Assembly: GCA_024236195.1 (NCBI GenBank)
Contig: JACKKZ010000004.1
Span: 186,001 to 250,000 of the forward strand
Length of the DNA: 64,000 bases
Source: Sphingomonadaceae bacterium
Lineage (GTDB): Bacteria; Pseudomonadota; Alphaproteobacteria; Sphingomonadales; Sphingomonadaceae
Reading direction: 5' to 3'
Below the pieces are notes generated by a model, which worked only from the letters and a program-made list of their open reading frames with translations, was not told the DNA's origin and did no database searches. Each line of letters begins with the position of its first letter. The first letter of the stretch is position 1. The position numbers and the translations under genes were made by a program. Shown in pieces: positions 46,588 to 55,003 of this stretch.

Positions 46588-46616
46588 TACGCCCGTTGCC
46601 ATGCCATAGGCGAGGC

Positions 46617-47648
46617 GTGACTGCCAGCGCTCCTGACATCGCCCGTGACCTTCTTGGCTGGTATGACCGCAATGCGCGCAGCCTGCCCTGGCGCGCGCCG
46701 CCCGGATCGCCGCCACCTGATCCCTATCGCGTGTGGCTTTCTGAAGTCATGCTGCAGCAGACGACTGTTGCTGCCGTGAAGCCCTATTTTGAAGCTTTCA
46801 CCGCGCGCTGGCCCGATGTGCAAGCGCTGGCCGCCGCGCAGGAAGAGGATGTGATGGCTGCCTGGGCGGGGCTCGGCTATTACAGCCGTGCGCGCAACCT
46901 TGTCGCTTGTGCTCACGAAGTAGCGCGGCTTGGGGCGTTCCCGCAGAACGAGGAAGAATTGCGCAAGCTGCCGGGGTTGGGGGCCTATACCGCTGCAGCG
47001 GTGACGGCGATTGCCTTCGGCCAGCGGGCCGTGGTGGTCGATGCCAATGTCGAGCGGGTGGTGGCCCGCCTGTTTGCCATCGGCGATTCTCTACCCGGTG
47101 CGCGCAAGTCGATCCGCTCGAAAGCTGATGCGATAACGCCTGACAAACGCGCTGGTGATTTTGCACAGGCCATGATGGACCTTGGTGCGACTATTTGCAC
47201 GGCACGTGATCCCAAATGCCTGCTCTGCCCGCTGGCACTGGATTGTGATGCGAAGGCGGAAGGCGATCCGGCGCGCTTCCCCGTGAAGGCGCCAAAAATG
47301 GCCAAGCCTGAACGGGTCGGTACCGCCTGGTGGATCGAACGCGACGGTCACGTGTGGCTGGTCCGCAGGCCGGGCAAGGGCATGCTCGGCGGGATGCGGG
47401 CGCTACCTGATGATGGCTGGAATGCCGGATCGGATGGCAATTGCGTGGAACCAGTGGACTGCGATTGGCAGGATTGTGGAGCAGTACGACACACATTCAC
47501 CCATTTCCATCTGACCTTGCGGGTAAAGTCTGGCGGTACCCTGACATCGCCCGGCGAGGGCGAATGGTGGCCGGTTGACCGGATCTACGATGCCGGGCTG
47601 CCAACGCTTTTTGCCAAGGCTGCGCGGCTGGTTCTGGCCACGCGCTAG
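46617..47648 (+). CDS. mutY: A/G-specific adenine DNA glycosylase MutY
   Basis: MutY removes adenine mispaired with 8-oxoguanine. The 343-residue protein has the helix-hairpin-helix LPGLGAYTAAAVTAIAFG, the catalytic Asp in VVDANVERVVAR, and the 4Fe-4S loop C-x6-C-x2-C-x5-C (CTARDPKCLLCPLALDC). A C-terminal Nudix-like 8-oxoG recognition domain follows (WLVRRPGKGMLGGMRALPDD). GTG 46617 is chosen because it gives the family N-terminus and AGGCGAGG lies upstream; the frame is open to 46566. It converges on a small membrane protein gene two bases away. Confidence 0.94.
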   Translation: MTASAPDIARDLLGWYDRNARSLPWRAPPGSPPPDPYRVWLSEVMLQQTTVAAVKPYFEAFTARWPDVQALAAAQEEDVMAAWAGLGYYSRARNLVACAHEVARLGAFPQNEEELRKLPGLGAYTAAAVTAIAFGQRAVVVDANVERVVARLFAIGDSLPGARKSIRSKADAITPDKRAGDFAQAMMDLGATICTARDPKCLLCPLALDCDAKAEGDPARFPVKAPKMAKPERVGTAWWIERDGHVWLVRRPGKGMLGGMRALPDDGWNAGSDGNCVEPVDCDWQDCGAVRHTFTHFHLTLRVKSGGTLTSPGEGEWWPVDRIYDAGLPTLFAKAARLVLATR

Positions 47649-47650
47649 TT

Positions 47651-47872
47651 TCAGACGAACCCGCCGCCCAGCGCCAGCCGGATAGCTGCGATCAGCAGCA
47701 CGATTAGGCAGAAATTGCGACCCTTGTCAGACCGGGATAGCGCGCCAAATCCCACGCCCAGGATGGCTATGGGCAGTACGATCCAGTTGCCCCATCCCAG
47801 CAGCGGAATGGATGACGGGATGGCGAGGATCAAGGCAATGATGCCGAGCAAGATGGAGATCAGGTTGAGCAT
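47651..47872 (-). CDS. Small two-helix membrane protein
   Basis: The 73-residue protein is almost wholly hydrophobic: a first segment LISILLGIIALILAIPSS, a second WIVLPIAILGVGFGAL, a short charged loop (SRSDKGRN) and a third hydrophobic stretch CLIVLLIAAIRLAL. Family and role are unknown. The ATG has no ribosome binding site and sits six bases after a TATATA box read leftward, so the mRNA is probably leaderless. A perfect palindrome covers that -10 region. Confidence 0.7.
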   Translation of the reverse strand: MLNLISILLGIIALILAIPSSIPLLGWGNWIVLPIAILGVGFGALSRSDKGRNFCLIVLLIAAIRLALGGGFV

Positions 47873-47907
47873 GTGTGTTATATAGGTATAACACTAATCC
47901 AGTTCAA
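47865..47907. promoter_or_regulatory. Divergent promoter pair with a perfect 20-base palindrome operator
   Basis: GTGTTATA (47875-47882) and TATAACAC (47887-47894) are exact inverted repeats around TAGG. Rightward: TTGAGC 47865-47870, 16 bases, TATAAC 47887-47892. Leftward: -35 TTGAAC at 47907-47902, 17 bases, -10 TATATA at 47884-47879, then six bases to the ATG of the small membrane protein. The palindrome overlaps both -10 boxes, which suggests a dimeric repressor; the TTATA-TATAA arms would suit a GntR-type protein, but no such gene is in the window. Confidence 0.6.
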
Positions 47908-47988
47908 GTCAGTTGCAGGTCCAGACCTTGTTGACCCTGTCTGGCAGATGCCGCAAACAGGCTGCAATTCACGAGAGGATTCCCCCAC

Positions 47989-49320
47989 ATGCCTGCCCAC
48001 GAACCCTATGCACTTGCATTTTCCCGCCGTTCCCTGCTGCGTTCGGGCGCTGCGTTGGGGGCGGGGGCGTTCCTGGCTGGCCTGCCGCTTGGCCGGATGG
48101 CGCTGGCGCAGGGAGCGAGTGGCTGGCGCAACGTTACTGCCCTGTGCGACAGTTACGTCGCAGCGGGCAAGGTCGCCAATATGGTCGCCGCACTCGGTTG
48201 GGGACAGGGGGCGCCGACGGCAATTTCTCGCGGGACTCTGGAGCTTGGCAAGGCGACACCTGCAGACATTGACAGCCTCTATCGTATCTATTCCATGACC
48301 AAGCCGATCACCGGCATGGCCACCATGATGCTGGTTGATGAAGGCAAGCTGGGCCTCGACCAGCCGCTGGCCGAAATCCTGCCCAAATTTGCCGACATGA
48401 AAGTACAGAAGGTCTTTGATGGCGGGATTGCACCAGATGAACTGGAGCCCGCCAAGCGACCCATTACCATTCGCCACCTGCTTACCCATACAGCGGGGCT
48501 GGGCTATTCGATTGTCCAGAAGGGGCCGATCAAGGATGCCTATGAGGCAGCGGGGATGGTACCTGGGCAAGTTACCAAATTGCCTTTCCTGAAGGAATTG
48601 TTCGGTCGCGCGGAGCCTGTTGGCAGCCTGTCGGAATTTGCCGATGGCCTTGCTGAAATGCCGCTGGTGGCGCAGCCGGGCACACGCTGGAGCTACTCCG
48701 TTTCCATCGACCTGCTGGGCCGGGTGATCGAGGTGGCGAGCGGGCAGAGCTTTGACGCATTCCTGCAAGAGCGCATCTTTGAACCCTGCGGGATGACTAG
48801 CACGTGGTTTACCGTGCCGGAAAGCGAACTCGGCCGCCTGACCGGGAATTACGGCGTGATGGACGGGCGGCTGGTCCCGCTCGATCCGCCACAAATGTCC
48901 GTCTATTCCGATCCTCCGGCTTTCCCCTTTGGCGGGGCCGGGCTGGTCTGCAGCCCGCGTGACTATGACCGGTTCCTTCAGATGCTTGCAGGATTTGGCA
49001 AAATAGAAGTGAAGCGGGTGATGGGCGAACTGGCTGTGCGAGTTGCTACTTCCAACCTCTTGCCGGAGGGGACCGATATCGCCGGCACCTTCATCGAAGG
49101 CGCAGGCTTCGGTGCGGCTGGCCGGGTTGGTAGCGGAGCACAGGCAGGCACCTACGGCTGGGGCGGAGCCGCCGGGACTGTCGGTTTCGTTGACCTGAAA
49201 CATGGCCTGCGTGCAGGGCTGTTTACGCAATATATGCCCGCCGAAACCTATCCGCTCACAACCGAATTTGCTGGTGCCGTGATGCAGGATCTCGCCGCGA
49301 TGCAGCAGGCTGCCGCATGA
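47989..49320 (+). CDS. Serine hydrolase, beta-lactamase/esterase family (class C-like)
   Basis: The 443-residue protein has a Tat-type signal (FSRRSLLRSGAALGAGAFLA) and a penicillin-binding-like fold with the nucleophile Ser102 and Lys105 in YSMTKPITGM, a YSV motif (second catalytic element) and a late GWGGAAGTVGF region in place of KTG. Such enzymes (EstB-like) hydrolyse esters or, less often, beta-lactams in the periplasm. The next gene, nudC, overlaps its stop by four bases. It may be controlled by the palindromic region about 100 bases upstream. Confidence 0.88.
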   Translation: MPAHEPYALAFSRRSLLRSGAALGAGAFLAGLPLGRMALAQGASGWRNVTALCDSYVAAGKVANMVAALGWGQGAPTAISRGTLELGKATPADIDSLYRIYSMTKPITGMATMMLVDEGKLGLDQPLAEILPKFADMKVQKVFDGGIAPDELEPAKRPITIRHLLTHTAGLGYSIVQKGPIKDAYEAAGMVPGQVTKLPFLKELFGRAEPVGSLSEFADGLAEMPLVAQPGTRWSYSVSIDLLGRVIEVASGQSFDAFLQERIFEPCGMTSTWFTVPESELGRLTGNYGVMDGRLVPLDPPQMSVYSDPPAFPFGGAGLVCSPRDYDRFLQMLAGFGKIEVKRVMGELAVRVATSNLLPEGTDIAGTFIEGAGFGAAGRVGSGAQAGTYGWGGAAGTVGFVDLKHGLRAGLFTQYMPAETYPLTTEFAGAVMQDLAAMQQAAA

Positions 49321-50186
49321 TCGCATTTGCCGGATCGCCGCTTGACCGGGCGGACCATCTGCGGATGGATAGCGATGCGCTGGCGGCGAAAATGAATCTC
49401 AGCGCCCGGCTGCTCAAGCTGGATGGCATTGCGCCGGTAGTCAGCCCCGACGGTCAGCTTGAATGGGGCACGCTGGCCGATGCGCCGATGGAAGCAGAGC
49501 TGGTATTCCTCGGTCTGGATGGCGAGCGGGCCTGTTTTGCCGCCGTCCCGCCAGAGGGGGCGCAGGGCCCGGCCTATGCCATGCCTGCAATCTGGCAAGC
49601 CATGGCGAGGCTGGGGGCGCAAGACCTCGCGATATATGGCGGTGCGCGGAGCCTCGTCGACTGGCATGCCCGCCACCGGTACTGCGCCCGCTGCGGCGCA
49701 CGGACCCGGCTGGCAAAGGGCGGCTGGCAACGCAATTGCGACAGCTGCAGCGCAGAACATTTCCCGCGCACCGACCCGGTGACGATCATGCTTGTCGAGC
49801 ATGAGGACCGCCTGCTGCTGGGCCGCCAGCCGCGCTTTCCGCCGCGGTCCTATTCCGCCCTGGCGGGCTTTGTTGAACCGGGCGAGACAATCGAGGAAGC
49901 CGTGGCGCGTGAAGTGCTGGAGGAAGCGGGCGTGAAGGTTCGGGAGGTGTCCTATATTGCCAGCCAGCCCTGGCCGTTCCCCAGCCAGCTCATGATCGGC
50001 TGCTATGCTGTGGCCGAAGATGATGCGCTGACCATCGACGAGACCGAGCTGGAAGATGCGCGCTGGTTCTCTCGCGCAGACGTGGCGGCCGCGTTCAACG
50101 ATCCGCATAATGACGCCAACGCCTTCACCGTACCGCCCAGACAGGCGATCGCCAACCACCTGATCCGCTGGTGGCTGGAGCGGTGA
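49317..50186 (+). CDS. nudC: NAD(+) diphosphatase / NADH pyrophosphatase NudC
   Basis: The 289-residue Nudix hydrolase cleaves NADH to NMNH and AMP and can remove NAD caps from RNA. It has the zinc ribbon CARCG...CDSC, the Nudix box GFVEPGETIEEAVAREVLEE AG-type sequence, and the NADH-specific SQPWPFPS motif just after it. The ATG overlaps the previous stop (ATGA), and the stop overlaps the next GTG start, so three genes are translated in a chain. Confidence 0.92.
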   Translation: MIAFAGSPLDRADHLRMDSDALAAKMNLSARLLKLDGIAPVVSPDGQLEWGTLADAPMEAELVFLGLDGERACFAAVPPEGAQGPAYAMPAIWQAMARLGAQDLAIYGGARSLVDWHARHRYCARCGARTRLAKGGWQRNCDSCSAEHFPRTDPVTIMLVEHEDRLLLGRQPRFPPRSYSALAGFVEPGETIEEAVAREVLEEAGVKVREVSYIASQPWPFPSQLMIGCYAVAEDDALTIDETELEDARWFSRADVAAAFNDPHNDANAFTVPPRQAIANHLIRWWLER

Positions 50187-50890
50187 GCCGCGCCCTTACC
50201 ATCGACATTTGGTCGGACATCATGTGTCCGTGGTGCGTGATCGGTTATCACAATCTGGCGAAGGCGCTGGAGGAGCTGAAGGGCGAGATCGACGTCACGA
50301 TCCGCTGGATGCCCTTTGAACTCAATCCCGACATGCCGCCCGAAGGCGAGGAGCAGCAGGCGCATCTGGCGCGGAAATATGGCCGCAGCCCGGGGGAGGC
50401 CAGCGACATGGCGGGCAAGATGCGCGCGGTGGGCGAACAGGCTGGTTTCCCGATGCACTATCACGGCGAGGGAGACCCGCCCCCGGCGATGATGTGGAAC
50501 ACTTTTGAAGCGCATAAGCTGCTGCGCTGGGCACTCGCCTTTGCCGGGCCGGAGGCGCAGACGCGGCTCAAGCTGGCGCTGTTCCGCGCGCATTTCCAAT
50601 TCCGCCGCCGGATCGGGGAGCGTGACGTGCTGCTCGATATTGCTGCGGAGGAAGGGTTGCCGCGCGTTGGTGCCGCCGAAGCGTTGGACGATCCGGGGCT
50701 GGGGCAGGCAATCCGGCTGGAAGAACGCCGCGCCTATGATGCCAACATTACCGGTGTGCCCGGGATGATTGTAGGCGGGCGTTTCCTGATCCCCGGCGCG
50801 CAGGAACCGGATGTCTATTTCAGCACCTTGCGCCGGATGGCAGACCGGTTGGATGTGCTGGCTAAACGGGAGGCGCAGGCCGCCGGCTAG
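50183..50890 (+). CDS. FrnE-like DsbA family oxidoreductase
   Basis: The 235-residue protein is a cytoplasmic thioredoxin-fold protein with an inserted helical domain. It has CPWC in DIMCPWCVIGYHNL and a cis-Pro loop GVPGMIVGGRFLIPGAQ, as in FrnE/2-hydroxychromene-2-carboxylate-isomerase-like DsbA proteins. No signal peptide is present. GTG 50183 is chosen because GGAG lies upstream and the stop of nudC overlaps it. It may act in polyketide-like isomerisation or in cytosolic redox stress. Its stop overlaps the convergent DUF1489 stop by four bases. Confidence 0.87.
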   Translation: MSRALTIDIWSDIMCPWCVIGYHNLAKALEELKGEIDVTIRWMPFELNPDMPPEGEEQQAHLARKYGRSPGEASDMAGKMRAVGEQAGFPMHYHGEGDPPPAMMWNTFEAHKLLRWALAFAGPEAQTRLKLALFRAHFQFRRRIGERDVLLDIAAEEGLPRVGAAEALDDPGLGQAIRLEERRAYDANITGVPGMIVGGRFLIPGAQEPDVYFSTLRRMADRLDVLAKREAQAAG

Positions 50891-51279
50891 ACCAGCCCCA
50901 ATTTCCCCAATTCGCGTGCCAGGCGCGGGGGGAGGGCATCGTTGGCATCTTCGCCTTCGCCGAGGTCAGCCGGGGCGTCCTCCGCTTTCAAATAGCGCCA
51001 GCCCTGATGCGCGCGCTTGTGGCGTGGGTGGACGCGGACCAGATGCGGTTCAAGGCAGATATGCCAGCGCCCATCTTCGCGTTGCTCAAAACCCTTGATC
51101 GGGCTGCGCGCGACCAGCGCATGATCGAGTATCCAGTAGAGCGAGCCGCCCTGCATTTCCTCATGCCGCTTGGGCAGGTAGCGGGTCGTCAGCTTCACTT
51201 TGCTGCGGCCTTCAAACCAGCCCCACAAATCCTCCTGGCTCTTTGCGCCAAAGGCGATTTTGGTCATGTGCAGCGGCAT
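50887..51279 (-). CDS. DUF1489 family protein
   Basis: The 130-residue protein starts PLHMTKIAFGAKSQEDL and contains the characteristic LTTRYLPKRHEEM, GGSLYWILDHALVARSPI and RWHICLEPHLVRVHPRHKRA segments of DUF1489, a family found mainly in alphaproteobacteria with no known function. It is probably cytoplasmic. It follows mgtE on the same strand with a 30-base gap. Confidence 0.88.
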   Translation of the reverse strand: MPLHMTKIAFGAKSQEDLWGWFEGRSKVKLTTRYLPKRHEEMQGGSLYWILDHALVARSPIKGFEQREDGRWHICLEPHLVRVHPRHKRAHQGWRYLKAEDAPADLGEGEDANDALPPRLARELGKLGLV

Positions 51280-51309
51280 AGCGAAAAGATAGATTGGCGT
51301 GGGCGAAAC

Positions 51310-52758
51310 TCAACCCGCCAGCCCGAGCGCAACGGCGAGGCCGAGGAAAGCGAAGAAGCCCATCGAATCCGTGATCATGGTGACAAAGACCGAACTGGCC
51401 ACAGCCGGGTCCTGGTCCAGCCGTTCGAAGATCACTGGGACCAACACGCCTGCCAATCCTGCGATCACGATATTCACGATCATCGCCGCCGCGATCACGC
51501 CGCCCAGCATCGGGGTAAAGATCAGCCCGGTCGCGACCCCGACCAGCACGGCGATGGTTGACCCATTGAGCAAGGCCACGCGCATTTCGCGCCACAATAT
51601 CCGCCCGGTATTGGACCGCGTGAGCTGGTTCATGGCGATAGCGCGCACGGTCACCGCCATGGTCTGCGTGCCTGCATTGCCGCCGATACTAGCGACAATC
51701 GGCATCAACACGGCCAGTGCGACCAATTGTTCGATCGCTGCCCCGAAAAATGCGATAATCGCGGAGCCGACCAGCGCGGTGCCGAGATTGGCCACCAGCC
51801 AGCGGACACGGCTGACATAGGCCTCCCTGATCGGCTCGTTAATATCGCCTTCGCCCGCACCAGACAGCAGCAGAACGTCTTCGCCCGCTTCTTCCTGGAT
51901 GATGTGGACCACGTCATCGACGGTCATCTGGCCGACCAGTCGCCCGCTTTCATCCACCACCGCGGCTGAGATCAACCCGTATTTCTGGAACATCAGCGCG
52001 ACTTCTTCCTGGTCTGTGGTGACCGGGATCAGCGTCTGGTCGCGCTTCATCACATCGCCCAGCGGGATGCGGCGCGGAGTGCGCAATATCCAGCTCAGCT
52101 GGCAAGTGCCGACCGGGTGATGCGTGGCATCGACCACGAAGACTTCCCAGAATTCATTGGGCAAGTCAGGCCGTTCGCGCAGGAAGTCGATCAGATCGCC
52201 CACCGTCAGATGTTCTGGCACTGCCACCACTTCGCGGCTCATCAGGCGCCCGGCGGTTTCTTCCGGGTAGGAAAGCGCGCTTTCGATGGCGGCGCGGTCT
52301 TCCGGCTCCAGCTCAGCGAGGACGGCGCGCTGGTCTTCCGGCTCAAGGTCTTCGATCAGCTGGACCGCGTCATCCGTGTCGAGCTGTTCGGCGATGGTGG
52401 CAACCGCTTCGGGCGGTAGCGATTCCATCATGTCTTCGCGCACGAAATCATTGAGCTCGGCGATCACATCGCCGCTCATCAGGTCGGTTATCGCAGCGGC
52501 AAGTTCGCGGCGCTCATCCCGTTCAAGCAGTTCCAGCAGGTCAGCAATATCCGCTGGATGCAGCGGCTCGACCAAGTCGTAGGCACGGGCGTTATCCTCG
52601 TCGTCGAGGGCATCCTGCACCGCACGAACGAATTCCGGCTTAAGGACGTTTTCCTCGTCATGCCGTTCGTCGTCGATGCGGTCATCCGGGCGTCCTTGCT
52701 CCTCCGCCGCAGGCGGGGCAGCTACATCCAGCTCGTCATCGTGGAAATCCTGCGCCAT
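51310..52758 (-). CDS. mgtE: Magnesium transporter MgtE
   Basis: The 482-residue protein has an acidic N-terminal helical superhelix domain (HPADIADLLELLERDERREL), two CBS domains that sense Mg2+ (RLMSREVVAVPEHLTVGDL and MTVDDVVHIIQEEAGEDVL), and a C-terminal block of five hydrophobic helices with PIVASIGGNAGTQTMAV, the conserved pore signature. It mediates gated Mg2+ uptake in the inner membrane. No ykoK-type riboswitch space exists; only about 110 bases separate it from the divergent cyclophilin gene. Confidence 0.94.
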   Translation of the reverse strand: MAQDFHDDELDVAAPPAAEEQGRPDDRIDDERHDEENVLKPEFVRAVQDALDDEDNARAYDLVEPLHPADIADLLELLERDERRELAAAITDLMSGDVIAELNDFVREDMMESLPPEAVATIAEQLDTDDAVQLIEDLEPEDQRAVLAELEPEDRAAIESALSYPEETAGRLMSREVVAVPEHLTVGDLIDFLRERPDLPNEFWEVFVVDATHHPVGTCQLSWILRTPRRIPLGDVMKRDQTLIPVTTDQEEVALMFQKYGLISAAVVDESGRLVGQMTVDDVVHIIQEEAGEDVLLLSGAGEGDINEPIREAYVSRVRWLVANLGTALVGSAIIAFFGAAIEQLVALAVLMPIVASIGGNAGTQTMAVTVRAIAMNQLTRSNTGRILWREMRVALLNGSTIAVLVGVATGLIFTPMLGGVIAAAMIVNIVIAGLAGVLVPVIFERLDQDPAVASSVFVTMITDSMGFFAFLGLAVALGLAG

Positions 52759-52812
52759 GGCCGGTGGTCTAGGCGGCTGGAGAGCAAAAGCAAGCGGTGA
52801 AGGCCGTGCGGG

Positions 52813-52840
52813 GTGACATCGCCCACAGATCGCCTATATC
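52813..52840 (+). promoter_or_regulatory. Probable promoter of the cyclophilin gene
   Basis: GTGACA (52813-52818) and TATATC (52835-52840) are 16 bases apart, about 28 bases upstream of the start codon. Confidence 0.5.
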
Positions 52841-52868
52841 CGCCGCCAACCAACAGGAGATTCCCACC

Positions 52869-53330
52869 ATGGCTGACAAACTCACCCTCACTCTCGACAC
52901 CGGCAACGGCGCCGGCGGCGATGTCGTCATCAAGCTGCGCCCCGACCTCGCGCCTGGCCATGTCGCCCGCATTACCGAGCTGGCCAATGAAGGCTTCTAT
53001 AACGGGGTGAAGTTCCACCGCGTGATCCCCGGCTTCATGGCGCAGGGTGGCTGCCCCAATGGCACCGGCACGGGCGGCAGCGACAAGCCGGACCTGCAGG
53101 CCGAATTCAACGCCCAGCCGCATGTTCGCGGCGTGTGTTCGATGGCTCGCACCAGCTATCCGCACAGCGCGAACAGCCAGTTCTTCATCTGCTTTGACGA
53201 TGCGACCTTCCTTGACCAGCAGTACACTGTCTGGGGCGAAGTGGAGAGCGGCATGGAACATGTCGATGCGCTGCCCAAGGGTGAGCCGCCGGCAAGCCCG
53301 GGCATGATCGTGAAGGCGACTGTTTCCTGA
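52869..53330 (+). CDS. Peptidyl-prolyl cis-trans isomerase (cyclophilin type)
   Basis: The 153-residue protein is a minimal cyclophilin, with FYNGVKFHRVIPGFMAQGG (catalytic Arg), ANSQFFICFDDATFLDQQYT and the closing GEPPASPG. There is no signal peptide, so it is the cytoplasmic PpiB-like form that speeds proline isomerisation. AGGAGA before ATG 52869 fixes the start, although the frame is open to 52797. Confidence 0.94.
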   Translation: MADKLTLTLDTGNGAGGDVVIKLRPDLAPGHVARITELANEGFYNGVKFHRVIPGFMAQGGCPNGTGTGGSDKPDLQAEFNAQPHVRGVCSMARTSYPHSANSQFFICFDDATFLDQQYTVWGEVESGMEHVDALPKGEPPASPGMIVKATVS

Positions 53331-53389
53331 CCATTTGCAAGCCGGTCCCGCTGGTCTAGCCTTCTTTTCGAGACGAGAGAGGAAGGCCT

Positions 53390-55003
53390 ATGACCAGCGG
53401 GATCGCGCAGCTCCAGACGCATGATGTTTTCAACCAGCCGCCGCTGTTTGAGGGCGTCAATCTGTTCACCGGCGACCGCGCGCTGTCTGATGCCGTAGCG
53501 TCGGCTGGGGCAGGGCAGCATCGCGCGCATCTGACGGTGCTGGGTGAGCGTTGTGGCTCGGCGGAGGTTATCGGCTGGGGCGTTGAAGCGAATCGGGTGC
53601 TGCCCGTGCTCGAGACGCATGACCGGTTTGGCCATCGCAGCGAACAGGTAACCTTCCATCCGGCCTATCACGAGCTGATGCGGCTGGGGCTGGAAAATGG
53701 CTTTGCCTCTGCGGCATGGACCGGAACGCAGGCAGGGCACACGCTGCACGCCGCCTTGGCGTTCCTGACCGGGCAGGTCGATGCCGGCACCACCTGCCCG
53801 TTGACGATGACCTATGCCTCGATCCCCAGTCTGCGCGCAGAGCCATCGGTGGCGGCCGAGTGGGAACCGCGCGTAACTTCGGGTCGCTATGATCCAGCCT
53901 TCCGCCCCGCCGGGGAAAAGGCGGGCGTCACCATCGGCATGGCGATGACGGAGAAGCAGGGCGGCTCCGACGTGCGGGCGAATACAACCAGAGCTGTGCC
54001 GACCGGGGAAGAGGGCTGGTACAGCCTAACCGGCCACAAGTGGTTCTGTTCTGCACCGATGTGCGACGCTTTCCTGACGCTCGCCTACGCCGAAGACGGG
54101 CTGACCTGCTTCCTGCTCCCGCGCTGGTTGCCGGATGGCAATCGCAACGCGGGTTTTCGCGTGATGCGGTTGAAGGACAAGCTGGGCGACAAGTCCAATG
54201 CCTCGTCCGAAGTGGAATTTCACGGTGCGCTGGCGCAGCGCCTCGGTCCGGAAGGGCGCGGAGTCGCCACGATCATCCAGATGGTCCAGCACACAAGGCT
54301 GGACTGCGTGATCGGCTCAGCCAGCCACATGCGCGCCGCGCTGGCACAGGCGCTATGGCACACCAGCCATCGTACCGCCTTCCAGAAACGGCTGGTGGAC
54401 CAACCCGCCATGGCGGCGGTGCTGGCAGATCTGACGCTGGAAAGCGAAGCGGCGACTGCGATGGCCTTTCGCCTTGCGCAGGCATTCGACCAAGGGGAGC
54501 CGTTTGCCCGGCTGCTCACCCCGATTGCCAAATACTGGGTGTGCAAGCGCTCGCCAGGCATGGTCTATGAAGCAATGGAGGCACATGGCGGCGCGGGCTA
54601 TGTCGAAAATGGGCCGATGCCACGCCTGTTCCGCCAGTCCCCGCTCAATGCGATCTGGGAAGGGTCAGGCAATGTCATCGCGCTCGATGTGCTGCGCGCG
54701 GCGGGCAGGGAACCGGATGCGGTGGAGGCGTTGCAGGCTTACCTGCTGGCGCAGCGGGGCAAGAACGCTGCCTATGATGCAGCGCTGGGTACCATCGACA
54801 TGCGCAACCTGAGCGAAGCCACTGCGCGGCTGGCGGTGGAGCGGGTGGCGCTGGTGGCGCAGGCGGCGGTGTTGCTTGACTGGGGCAGCCCGGTGGCGGA
54901 TGCGTTCTGCAGCTTGCGTCTTGGCGAGCGGGGCATGGCCTATGGTGCCTTCGATACCGCAATTGATACGCGAGCGATCATCGAAAGGGCGATGCCGGGT
55001 TAG
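53390..55003 (+). CDS. AidB-like acyl-CoA dehydrogenase family flavoprotein
   Basis: The 537-residue protein matches AidB in length and N-terminal sequence (THDVFNQPPLFEGVNLF, VTFHPAYHELMRLGLENG), with the flavin-binding MTEKQGGSDVRANTT and the C-terminal helical bundle (EAHGGAGYVENGPMPRLFR). AidB in E. coli belongs to the adaptive response to alkylating agents and binds DNA through its C-terminal domain. A flavin dehydrogenase with a normal metabolic substrate is the alternative. TTGCAA about 50 bases upstream may be part of a promoter. Its stop overlaps by four bases the stop of the convergent LysR gene. Confidence 0.88.
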   Translation: MTSGIAQLQTHDVFNQPPLFEGVNLFTGDRALSDAVASAGAGQHRAHLTVLGERCGSAEVIGWGVEANRVLPVLETHDRFGHRSEQVTFHPAYHELMRLGLENGFASAAWTGTQAGHTLHAALAFLTGQVDAGTTCPLTMTYASIPSLRAEPSVAAEWEPRVTSGRYDPAFRPAGEKAGVTIGMAMTEKQGGSDVRANTTRAVPTGEEGWYSLTGHKWFCSAPMCDAFLTLAYAEDGLTCFLLPRWLPDGNRNAGFRVMRLKDKLGDKSNASSEVEFHGALAQRLGPEGRGVATIIQMVQHTRLDCVIGSASHMRAALAQALWHTSHRTAFQKRLVDQPAMAAVLADLTLESEAATAMAFRLAQAFDQGEPFARLLTPIAKYWVCKRSPGMVYEAMEAHGGAGYVENGPMPRLFRQSPLNAIWEGSGNVIALDVLRAAGREPDAVEALQAYLLAQRGKNAAYDAALGTIDMRNLSEATARLAVERVALVAQAAVLLDWGSPVADAFCSLRLGERGMAYGAFDTAIDTRAIIERAMPG

